Notes under the pieces: generated by a model
The model's input: only the letters and a program-made list of their open reading frames with translations
The model's database searches: none
Told to the model about the DNA's origin: nothing
Made by a program: the position numbers and the translations under genes
Shown: positions 10,328-22,100 of the stretch, piece after piece
Position numbering within the stretch: the stretch's first letter is position 1
How the letters are laid out: each line of letters opens with the position of its first letter
Source of the DNA: Glycine soja
Lineage: Eukaryota; Streptophyta; Magnoliopsida; Fabales; Fabaceae
Direction: 5' to 3'
Length of the DNA: 64,000 nucleotides
Assembly (NCBI RefSeq): GCF_004193775.1
Contig: NC_041019.1
Location: forward strand, 12,324,204 to 12,388,203

Positions 10328-13300
10328 GACAACAATGCCTCCTCTCTCAAACCCCACTTATTGGAGCTCTCCCTCGCGATCCCCGGAACCACTCGCACGT
10401 GCTGGAGGCTCCCCGCGTAGGGCCCCTCGCACGTGCTGCAACTCCTGCAGGCTCTCCAGTCCCACAGCGTCACTGTCGAAAAGGTTCGATCTTTGTGGGA
10501 AATTTTAAAATGGGGTGCTCACAAAAACGTGGCTTTGAATTCCAAGCACCCTTCACAGTCCCTTGAAACCATGGCCTCTCTTCTCGTGCAAGTGCGGTTG
10601 TTTGAAGAAGCCGAGGACTTGCTCTTCGCGTTGGAAAGTAATGAGATTTTTTATGAACTCGTTAAAGGGCATGTTGCTGCGAGAGATTGGGAAAAGGGTG
10701 TTTTTGTGTATGATGTTATGAAGGGTCGAGGGAAGGTTCCTTCGAAGGATTGTTATGGTGTTTTGATTGATCTCTTGGTGAAGGTGAAGAGGATGTGTCT
10801 TGCATCTAGGGTGGCTTTTGATTTGGTGGATTTGTGAGTACCGTTGAGTGGTGATGAAGTGAAGGCGTTGGAGAAGGTTATGGTGCAGCTTTGCGTTGAT
10901 GGGAAGATTTAGGAAGCAAGGAACATGGTGAAGAAGGTGTTGGTTCTTAATTCTGAGGTTAGTAGTTTGGTTTTTGATGAGATTGCGTTTGGATATTGTG
11001 AGAAGAGGGACTTTAAAGATTTGCTTAGTTTCTTTGTTGAGGTGAAGTGTGCCCCTAGTGTGACGGCTGCTAATAGAGTTGTGAATTCGTTGTGTAGCAG
11101 TTATGGCGTAGAAAGGGCCGGGTTGTTTCTGCAAGAGCTAGAGAGTTTAGGTTTTAGTCCTGATGAAGTAACCTATGGGATATTGATTGGTTGGAGTTGT
11201 CGCGAAGGGAAGATGAGAAATGCATTGAGTTGTTTGTCAGTTATGCTATTGAAAAGCTTTGTGCCGCATGTGTATACTTATAATGCTCTTATAAGTGGGT
11301 TGTTTAAGTTAGGTATGTTGGATCATGCACGGGACATTGTTGATGAGATGATTGAGTGGGGATACTGCCTGATATTTCGACTTTCAGAGTCCTTATTGCG
11401 GGCTATTGTAAGTTTAGGCGGTTTGATGAAGTGAAAAGTTTGATTCATGAGATGGAGAACCGTGGATTGATTAAGCTTGCTTTGATGGAGAATACGATTT
11501 CCATGGCTTTTCTGATTTTGGGCTTGGACCCTTTGAGTGTGAAGTTGAAACGAGACAATGATGGGGGACTTTCGAAAACAGAGTTCTTTGATGAGGTTGG
11601 AAATGGACTTTATTTGGATACAGATGTTGATGAGTATGACTAACACATTAATTTGGATCTTGAAGAATCCATGGTACCCAACTTCAATTCATTTGTAAGG
11701 AAGGAATGTAGCGATGGTAACCTGAAAAATGCATTGGTTTTGGTTGAAGAAATGCTTTGTTGGGGACAAGAATTGCTATTTCCTGAATTTTCAAATTTAG
11801 TGAGACAATTTGTTCATCTCGGTCACAAATCAAGTCAATGACCAAGCTTTTGGAGCAAATGCCAAAGTCTGCCCATAAACTCGACCCAGAAACTCTCAAT
11901 TTGGTTGTACAGGCATACAGCAAGAAAGGCTTGCTTTCCAAAGCAAAAATTATACTAGATGGAATGCTTCAAAACGAATTTCATGTCAAGAATGAGACAT
12001 ATACTGCCATATTAATGCCTTTATGTAAGAAAGGAAACATGAAGGACTTTAGTTATTATTGGGATGTTGCTTGTAGAAATAAATGGTTACCAGGTTTGGA
12101 GGACTTTAAATGTCTTCTAGTCCATATCTGCCATTGGAAAATGCTTCAGGAAGCATCACAATTTCTTGAAATCATGCTTTTATCATACCCTTATCTAAAG
12201 TCTGATATATGTCATGTATTTCTAGAAGTACTTTCTAGTACAGGTCTTACTGACACTGCACTTGTAGTTTTAAAACAACTGCAACCTTGTTTCAACTTGG
12301 ATCATACTGATTATAATCATCTTATAAGGGGTTTATGCAACGAGGGAATATTTTCTCTAGCCTTTACAGTATTGGATGATATGCTGGATAGATGTTTGGC
12401 ACCTTGTTTGGATGTTTCAGTCTTGTTAATCCCTCAATTGTGCAAGGCTCATAGATATCACAAAGCTATTGCTTTAAAAGATATCATTTTAAAAGAGCAG
12501 CCTTCATTTTCTCATGCTGCAGATTGTGCATTGATATGCGGATTTTGCAATATGGGGAGCACGGGGAAAGCTGACACTCTGTTCCATGATATGTTTGTCT
12601 AAAGGGTTAACTCCAGATGATGAACTGTGTAACATAATTATTCAGGACCATTGCCAAGTTAATGACTTGAGAAAAGTGGGGGAGCTACTGGGTGTTGCAA
12701 TAAGAAAAGATTGGGAGCTATCCCTCACAAGTTACAAGAATTTAGTACGATTGGTTTGTAGGAAAGGTAGAGTCCAGTTCGCACTGAGCTTAAAGAACCT
12801 TTTGCTTGCACAATGTCCACTTGATGGGCTTATCATATATAACATTCTTATGTTCTATCTTTTGAAAGATGGAAACAGTTTGGATGTTAATAAGATACTA
12901 ACTGAAATGGAAGAGAAGAAAGTTGTACTTGATGAAGTTGGTCATAATTTTGTTGTATATGGTTTCTTGCAATGTAGAGATTTATCTAGTTCTCTGCATT
13001 ATCTAACTACCATGATTTCAAAGGGACTTAAACCAAGTAACCGCGGCTTGAGGAAGGTAATAAGCAAGCTGTGTGATGCTGGGAATCTGAAAAAAGCCCT
13101 GGAGTTGAGTCAAGAAATGAGATTAAGAGGCTGGATGCATGATTCTTCCATTCAAACATCTATTGTTGAAAGCCTTCTTCTGTGTGGTAATATACAAGGA
13201 GCAGAAACCTTTTTGGACAGGATGGGAGAGGAATCTCTAAATCCTGATAATATCAATTATGATTACCTTATCAAGTGTTTTTGCCAGCATGGAAGATTGA

Positions 13301-13790
13301 CAAGGCAGTTCATCTTATGAACACAATGCTGAAGAAGCATAACATTCCAGTTTCCACCAGTTATGATTTTATCATTCATGGATTCTGTGCACAAAATAAA
13401 CTGGACATAGCTTTGAATTTTTATTCTGAGATGTTGAGTTGGAATCTCAAACCAAGAATTGATACAGTGGAAATGCTTCTCCATAGATTCTGCCAAGATG
13501 GGAAGACAGAACTAGCAGAACAATTCCTTGTGGACATGAGTCATGGAGGTGAAACTCCAACCAGAAAAATGTATTGCCCTGTAATTAAGAGTTATCACAT
13601 GAAAAAGAATCTTAGGAAGGCATCAGAGCTCCTGCAAGCCATGCAGGAAAATGGCTATCAGCCTGACTTTGAAACACATTGGTCTCTCATAAGCAACTTA
13701 AACAGTGCCAAAGCAAAGGACACTGATAATGCGAGCACGGGATTTTTATCAAGACTTCTTTTTAAAAGTGGCTTTCTTCAAAAGAAATGA
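10328..13790 (+). pseudogene. Disabled pentatricopeptide repeat (PPR) gene, At5g15280-like
   Basis: A near full-length, intronless P-class PPR frame. These proteins bind organelle RNA through tandem repeats of about 35 residues. Repeats such as PDEVTYGILIGWSCREGKMR, YTYNALISGLFKLGMLDHAR and PDNINYDYLIKCFCQHGRL are obvious, and the end, KSGFLQKK, is intact. The order fits the At5g15280 family (about 1,200 residues); this copy spans about 1,150 codons and starts without a clear organelle transit peptide. It is broken by in-frame stops at 10418, 10835, 10910 and 11641 and by single-base frameshifts near 11360, 11838, 12595 (an extra T) and 13290 (a lost base). It is too damaged to encode the protein. 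Confidence 0.92.
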
Positions 13791-14119
13791 TTCAAAGAAA
13801 TAGCCCTTCTGTTGTCAAAAGGGGTATTTGTTGGTTGTATTTGTAAGAATGTAAGTACACTGTACATTGGACTTCACTTTTTGGGAAATGAATTTGGACA
13901 ACAATAGTTATCAACAATCAAGAGGATCTGTTAATCACTTTGAGTGTAATAATCCAGTTATAAAGTGACTTTATCCTCTTTCTATATTTGGATTGGGGAC
14001 TTCATGTCAACATCAAATAGTTTTGGAATAAAATACACACATCCTTAGTTTCTTTGCAGTATGCATTATTTCTATAATTCCTCCTGGAAAATAACATAAA
14101 ATCTTCGTACCAATATACC
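13791..14119 (+). other. 3' flank of the PPR pseudogene
   Basis: AT-rich sequence after the PPR stop with AATAAA-like signals (AATAAAATAC near 14028). No gene seen. Confidence 0.5.
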
Positions 14120-16660
14120 ATGTTCAGCATTCAGCTGTTGTTTTTTTTTTTAATTTGTTTTGTCTGTGGGAGAGATAATACAACAAAAACAGAAAAACAG
14201 ACTAACTACTCAAACAGTAAACACTCCCAAGGGGAGAAAATACTCCTCTATTTATTGGAATTTTTCCACAAGAGAGATATAAACACAATGGACTTGTGGT
14301 TCTCATATGCTTACTAGAATTTTTCAATAGGAGAGATATAGACACAATGGGCTTGTGACTTACTGAAATATTCAAGTAACTGGAGAGAATCACAACCCCC
14401 CATCAGGTCTACAAGCAGCACACTGTGAAGAGCATGTGGCCAGTATGTCTTAGTTTGCACGGGAATATCAGCAACAGCCCCTCTCCTTGTTCGCTAAGTA
14501 AATTAAACTGGTGTTCAAACACACTCATAATATTGCCTTAGTGGTGGGTATATATTATTTTTGATGCCCATGAGCCAAGCCTATTGAAATTTTGTAATCA
14601 CTAGTACTTTCAATGTACTGTTGAAAAAAAATGAATATGATCATTTGCCTTGTGACATGTATATATTCACACAAGATTTTATAGTTTGAGAAGTAGTAGC
14701 TACCCCTCTTTGTTTTTATTAAGAAGATAGTAATATAGCTGTGGAAAAAAAAAATTGACATATATTCATGACTCATGAGAGATGCTTCCAAGAGACCGTA
14801 CTAGGGCATTTGAAACTGCATCAGGTCAAATAATACGTTCACTATTTACGTTTAAGGCAAAAGCTACTTCCAATAGTTTTATAGCATGCATGGATCAGAT
14901 TTTATTTTCCTAGAATTAATTCCAAAGTAACAAATAGTAATTTTTTACTTTTTTAATGTTTCACCATTATTTTGGATCTTTGAATTAATTCTTGGTAGCT
15001 ATCTAAACATGTTATTAGACTTTCACGTTTTTAACATAAGTTTTGAGCTTTGAACGTGAACTAAAACATACATGTTTGTTTGAGCGAAACACATTAATAT
15101 TACACATAATCGTTAAAAAAATTATAGACTGAAGACTTAACATCAGAGTGAGATGTTTATGTTCAATGTATTATTAAGATATCATGAACTTGCGATTAGA
15201 AGCACTCTGCATCTTACGTAAATAAAAAATTAAAAATCATTTAATCCCAACAAACTTTAGCATATTTAATAGATAAATTGGTTTCTTAAATATGTTGCCA
15301 CGGACTTGATTTTTAATTATGTGTATGACAAAGATTTTATTAAAAAAATATAATATTAGTTAAAAATAAACTGGGTGTAAACAATAAAAAAAGAACCTTT
15401 TAAATACCATAGTTGACGTAACTTTTTTTTAAACATATGTTCAAGACTCAAAAGTACATCTTTACATTTATGTGTACAAAGAAAAAAGTTTCTGAAATCT
15501 ATAAAAAAAGTCTCTGAAATTCAAATTAATTCATCTTATGTTTAAATAAATTAATATAATTAAAATTCAATGGTTTTACGTGAAAAATGATTATATAGTA
15601 AAATATCTTACACGGACATTTAATTATAATTCATTATATATGATAAATTTGTTAACTTTTAAATAATTATCTCAAAATAATTCAAACGATAATTTATAAT
15701 TGAATATCAACATAAAATCATTTTATATTATCAGTATATAAATATTAAATTTTTTATTTTATTTATTTCTTTAAAGGAATCAAACATCACTTATGATTGA
15801 CAACCTGTTAGGAAATATCAGCGGTCAGATGTGGGATTCTTTAGATCGTGTGGTGGGATTCTTTAAACCGTGTGGCTGTTATTTTGGAAGGCAACCTAGT
15901 AGGAAAGTAAATGCATGTTTTTTGTTGTTATAAATATTAAAATATTCAGAATATGTTCTAAAAATTTTAGTATGATTTTTGTCCTCCTAACTCCCAACAT
16001 GTAAATGCATGATATTTTGACTTCTAGAAATTTGACCCTACATCACAATATTAGTAGTGGTTCAACACTTAAGTTCTAGTTCTAATTGACACGTGATAAA
16101 GACCTCACATCGACATATAAGATCTGATCTCCCAATTCTAACTCTAAATCAAAATATCACACAATTATATTTTATGAAAATGAAATTTATATTTTAGGAG
16201 AATGAAAGATATACTCAAAATTTCACATAAACAAATTTCAAACATTTTAATATTTATAAGAAAATATATATTTTAATTCAATAAAAAAACGTAAGGTTTG
16301 TAGTCTAGGCGTACTTTTGGTTTGAAAAGTTAATAATACCCGAGGTAGTTCTTTACGGAAGAATCAAATTATATCAATATAACTTTGACAACTAATATCT
16401 CAATTTTATAACTTGATATAGAATTTGATTTTTATTGATCCAATCATTGAATTATATTTATATATTATAAAAATTATTTGTATTAAATTTTGTCAAAATT
16501 GAACAATAACAAAAAGGTAATCAAATGTTTCGTATTTTAATATATTTTGAAATATTTATATTACGTCAATTTTAATATATATGAACAAGGTATCAAATGA
16601 TTTTAGATTAATATGAATTATTGAATATATGATCTATTTAAAAGGAACTTTCAATCCAAC
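14120..16660. other. Gene-free AT-rich region with short direct repeats
   Basis: 14255-14350 holds two imperfect copies of a motif of about 70 bp containing GAGAGATATA(A/G)ACACAATGG. 15826-15880 repeats GTGGGATTCTTTA(G/A)A(T/C)CGTGTGG. The rest is AT-rich with no open frame above 80 codons and no known domain. Confidence 0.55.
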
Positions 16661-16662
16661 TA

Positions 16663-17406
16663 GGAGTGTTCGCACGTCAGTTCGGGTTGGTTTTGACCAG
16701 ATTCATAACCTAACTCAATCAAATTTGATCGGTTAGGTTAAGTTCGGTTTTCAATTTTTTTTTTGAAACCCAACTCAACCCAATCCATTCATGAAGGATT
16801 TGGTTTGGTTTAAGCCAACAAGTTACCCGTTTAAAAATTTGATCTTTTTTTCTTAGAACTACTGCTTTATATTATGATTCATTCAATATATATAATACAA
16901 TTAACACAATATTATCAAATGTCTAAAAGTTTTAAAATTGATTCATTTAATACCATCAACATAATATTCTAAAGTAGATTAATAAAAATTAAAACAAAAT
17001 ATTCTTCAACGAGATTTACTATAATAGTTTAAATCACAATTATTTCCCACAAACTAATTTATTGCAAGAAGCTTTGTTGCAATCAAATTTGCTATAACCA
17101 GATTTGTTGAAACAAATAATAATGTATCAGAAAGTAATATCTTAAAAAGTTCCAACACTAGTAGTCCAAATACTTGATTCCAACACTTGTAGTCTTAATA
17201 TTAGCAATTTCTAAAGTCAAACCAAACAACTCTAAACATGTTGATCGGTTTGGTTCAGTTTAATCGGATCTATATATTTAAACTCGTGATCCAACTCATA
17301 CATGAACGGTTTTGATCGGTTTGATTCGATTGTGACCTAAATACATAAATGACTCAACTCAAACTATTCGGGATCAAATTGAGTCAATTCGGATTCGCAG
17401 AACATT
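16663..17406. mobile_element. Probable non-autonomous DNA element with degenerate terminal inverted repeats
   Basis: The left end GAGTGTTCGCACGTCAGTTC resembles the complement of the right end, ATGTTCTGCGAATCCGAATT. Next to the ends both sides carry GGTTTGGTT/AACTCAACC motifs (about 16730-16815 and 17225-17370), as expected for a folded-back element. No coding. The target duplication was not resolved. Confidence 0.5.
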
Positions 17407-17637
17407 ATCGAGTTAAAAGTTATAGAATGATATAATAATTATCAAAGTTACACCTATCTATTTGATTCGTATTTATTATATAATCTCATATATTCTTTTG
17501 GTTCATTTCCTTAAAAAATATTATTCATATATTTCATTTAATATGACACACATCTATTTATAATATATGTAAGGATATGATCTGATTACATCATATGTAA
17601 GTCTAAAGATTTATAACAAATTTACATATTTAATATA

Positions 17638-17993
17638 GGTTAAATTACTCATTTGGTCTCTATAGTTTCATGGTTCTTACCTTTTTAGTTCCTATAGTTT
17701 GAAAGTTGTCTTTTTAATCCCTGTAATTTATATTTTAATTATCTTTTAGTCCCTGTAGTTTAAAAGTATTCTTTTTAGTTCTTATAGTTTACATTTTAAT
17801 TCTCTTTTAGTCCCTGTAATTTAAAAACTATAGGAACTAAAAAGGGAGAATCATGAAATTATAGAAACTAAAAAGACCACTTTCAAAACTACATGAACTA
17901 AAAAAGAATTAAAATGTAAACTATAGGAACTAAAAAGACCACTACGGTAGGAACTAAAGAATCAACTATATAGACCAAATGAGTAATTTAACC
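17638..17993. mobile_element. 356-bp fold-back MITE with 9-bp target duplication (Mutator-like)
   Basis: The termini GGTTAAATTACTCATTTGGTC and its complement at the right end are near-perfect inverted repeats, and the body is itself largely palindromic (repeated TTTTTAGTTCCTATAGTTT against AAACTATAGGAACTAAAAA). It is flanked by a 9-bp direct duplication TTTAATATA at 17629-17637 and 17994-18002. A 9-bp duplication is typical of Mutator superfamily insertions. It could fold into a long hairpin if transcribed. Confidence 0.88.
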
Positions 17994-18002
17994 TTTAATA
18001 TA

Positions 18003-18950
18003 TGTTAATCTGTGATTTATAATATCTTAATAAATATGGTAACTTTAATATATTTAATGATAATTAATTAATTATCTTTAATTAATAAATTAGATATTTG
18101 ATTGATTTGATTTCTGAAATTAATTATTTATCAAAATTATTAACAGTAATATATTTTTACAATTTTTGTGAAATAAAATATATTTATTTGTCTCTATTTA
18201 TTATTTTCGTAACAATAATTTAGTTCTTACTCGTTAAAAAAATACACTTATAAGAAAATAAAAAATAAATATATGATGTAATTATGATTTAAACTTATGT
18301 ATAAATTATTGTCCTGTATTCTTTATTTTATGCATTTTATTGTAAAAGTATTATGTAGCATTTTTTAATCTATATTAACGGTGAATAATGTATATCATAA
18401 GTAAAAAAATGAGTTTAATATCTATGCACTAATAGTGTAAAATAATTATACATTGTTATTTAATCATAAATTACCGTTTGAATTGTTTTAAGATAATTAT
18501 TTTAAAAGTCAACAAACTTATCATATATGGTGACTTGTGATTCGATGTCTATGTAAAACTTATGCATAATCCTTTTTCTCAAAAAAAAAATATAGACTTT
18601 GTTACATGAAATATTTGTAGAAAATATTATTTTGTTAATAGTTTTTATAATTTTCTTAAAAAATCAATCAAATAGTCTAATTGATTAATTAATAAATAAT
18701 CATAAAATAAATTAAAGTTATCATGTTTATTAAAATATAAAAAAAAAGATTTTTAACGTGTTATTACTTATCTTTTTATCTTAATATTTTATTTTTATTA
18801 TTTTATCATTTTTTATCTTTATTATTTTTTAATTTAAATTTTTTATTTTTATCCTTAAATCTTCATCTTAATACATTTCTTCATCTTATATTTAAGAAAA
18901 ATTTGAAGTGAAGAAGAGAAAATCATGATTGAGTAAGAATAATACAAAAA
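18003..18950. other. AT-rich region upstream of the HISN4 gene
   Basis: Very AT-rich with no gene. The last 150 bp before 19125 rise in GC and probably hold the HISN4 promoter and 5' UTR. No promoter element can be assigned firmly. Confidence 0.5.
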
Positions 18951-19124
18951 ATATACCACGGACCCGCATATCACCGGTATACCCACCCCTCTTTCCACTG
19001 TAGGAGGGACTGGAGAGTCAGAAATTGGAACATAAGATTGAGACACCAAAATATAGCTTACTATACACAACACTGTGTTGTGCTTGTGAATCTGCCTTCG
19101 AAGAGAATCAGCACAGCAGCAACA

Positions 19125-22100
19125 ATGGAGGCGCCGCCATTTGCTTATTCTGCTTCCACTTCCTCTCTCTTTTCTCTTCGCAACAAGCCACTCTCATCCC
19201 CTACAATCACCCATTTGGGCAACACCAAACCATCAAAGAGTTTCTCGGTTGGTGCCTCCTCTTCTAGGGATTCTGGTTCGTTCTCTCTGTTGCAAAAATC
19301 TCCACTTTTTTGTTTTTTTGTTTACTTTTTCGTTTCTGTGTCTTGGTCTTTTGCACCAGAACCTCTCATTTTTCTCTCTTATTTTTCAGTTGTGACTTTG
19401 CTTGATTACGGTGCTGGCAATGTTCGGAGTGTCAGGAATGCAATCAGATTCCTCGGGTTTGACATCAAAGATGTGAGCTTTTTGCATCATTACATAATGG
19501 GGTTGTTTTTCTTTTTTTCTTTTCTCTTGGTGTCTGGTTTTGAATCTGAAGCAATTTTTTTTTACTAGGTGCAAACTCCGCAAGATATTCTGAATGCAAG
19601 TCGGTTAGTTTTTCCTGGTGTTGGAGCATTTGCTGCTGCCATGGAGGTGTTAAGCAAAACTGGGTATTTTTTTTTTAGTTTACAAATATTTTTCTTTGAT
19701 GATGTGGTAGTAGAAGTGGTAGTTCTATGCTTGTGGTATGATATTTCTATTGGATTAAAGTAGCAGATTTTCATTTGTTTGATTAAAATTTGCACTTTAT
19801 AGTAAAAATGGGTTGAACGACTTGTTATGTACTGTGTTATACGACCGTGTACTAATTACTGAGAAAGATGGGGTAAAATTTTTGGGATGATTAAGCTGGG
19901 AGGGATTGGTGGCTGTTTTACCTTTTGACATAATGTATAAAATAAACTCATTTTGTTTGTGTCTGATATACCTTTTAAATTGTGTAATCGTGTAATGTCT
20001 TGTTGTTTATTTAGTTCTGCTGATTTAACTAGCCATTGTCATGCATACATTTGAAGTTCTGTTGAGGCAATTTTTAGTTTTGATCTTTGAATGGTCGCAC
20101 TCTGAATTTTAGCTTTAGTGATTCAAATGTTTTATTTTGTTTATTGTTTCAGTATTAAGTTTCAAGTAATATCATACTTTTTGCAGAATGGATGAAGCAC
20201 TATGTTCATATATTGACAAGGATCGTCCATTTCTGGGCATTTGTCTTGGACTTCAACTACTTTTTGAATCTAGTGAGGAGAATGGACCAGGTTAGTTATA
20301 AGCCATCTTTAGTTTTTGACTTTTTGTTATCGTTACACCTACAACTTTGAACATTTTTTTAATATTATAGCATAAATGAATGCCAAGCTTTCCATCCATG
20401 TAGATGTGAAATTATTCTATATTATATACGCTTCAATTGAAAAAAGATATATTGTATGAATGTGTAACTATGATTCACTTTTCATCCCAGATTTGAATGA
20501 TTTTTTAATTAGCTCAATGCTAATGAGAGGAGAATCTTTTGCCTTTATATCTCATTTTTATTGTGTAGTGTGATGTAAGAATCTTTTGCCTTTATATCTC
20601 ATTTTTATTGTGTACTGTGATGTAAGATTTTCTTATAATTAACTCTGGTTGAAATAGTGCTTCAATGCATGATTTTTACAGCTGATGGAGTCCTAGTTTA
20701 TGAGATGAGATGCTTGAGATATGAAAAGAAGCTATGGAATCAATGTCTTTTTTTTTCCTGGTTAAAATAAGAGTAAGACAAAGTTTATGGAATGCAGGTT
20801 TAGTTAGGCAGAAGTTAGTATGGTTTGGAGGTTAAATTATAATGGACAACTATATGGTCAATGATGCTCTATGGTGATTCAGTAGTGAAAGTTGGGCAAT
20901 GAAGTGCTAGCAAGAGCAAAAAAAAAAGGTTTACTTCTATAGTGAGTGAGTGGATACCCATGAAAATATAAGGTTATGAATCTGTCTGATTAAAATGGGT
21001 AGAGGAAGGGTGGAAGACCAAAGAAAACTTTGGGACAATCATTAACAAAAAGCCCTGCTCTAAATGGTTTTAATCAAATTTTTTTTTGATAGGGTCCAAT
21101 AACATTGATTGATCCATTTAGCTAACCCCATTTACTAGGATAATGTTAGTTTGGTGGTACTGTTGTAAATTCATTTTCTTCAGGGTGTGTTTGGGAGTGA
21201 GGCTTTGAACAGAAGGGGAAGCAAGGGATTTTTTATTTTTTTAATTTAGTTATATATAATATTTATAAAAAAAATTAGGACATGAAGTTTTTGCTAATGC
21301 TAATCTATCATTTTATTTTAGAAAACTATCAAATCAGACAATATTTATTAGAAATAAAAATTTTACCCTTCGCTCCCTTTTCCTCCAAACCTCAGCTCCC
21401 AAACATACCCCAAAACACTTATATTTGGAGATATTGGTATTTGTGCATTTCAAAATTTGTATTTCTTTAGTGTTTAATTAATGCTATATTTCTGCAATTG
21501 GTATGTTTATTTAGTAGTATGTTGAAATATTTCCTGACGTAATATATATACCCATAAAAATTGTTTGGCTATGAACTTGCTTGGACAATGTACATCATCC
21601 TTAGATATTTTTGTTTTATCATGGCTGTTGATTTCTAAACATGAATAACTGGGTAATAAAGAATCTATTGAGACTTGAGAGTTCAGTGAATTGAGTCATT
21701 TGTTAGAATCTGTAGCTCTGGTAATTTTTGGCATGCTTTTCAAACATACAGAGACAGTGTTGGAGACAATGTTATCTGATTTAACAGAAAGCTTAATTTC
21801 CTGAGCACTACAAGAGCAAATTACCTTTTTATTCACACTTTTAATAAAGTATTGAATGGACAAATATGCTTTTGAATCAGTAAAAGGTCTTGGCTTAGTA
21901 CCTGGAACTGTTGGGCGATTTGACTCATCAAATGGTTTTAGAGTACCACATATTGGCTGGAATGCTTTACAAATCACTGAGGACTCGGGAATTTTGGATG
22001 ATGTTGGAAATCACCATGTCTATTTTGTGCACTCTTATCGTGCCATGCCTGTATGTTTCCACTTTTCTTTGAAATCTCCTTGTTGCCTTGGCTGTCACGT

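Noticed and set aside
10553..11134. 193-codon minus-strand frame
   Set aside because: It is the antisense shadow of the PPR gene; the plus strand shows clear PPR repeats.
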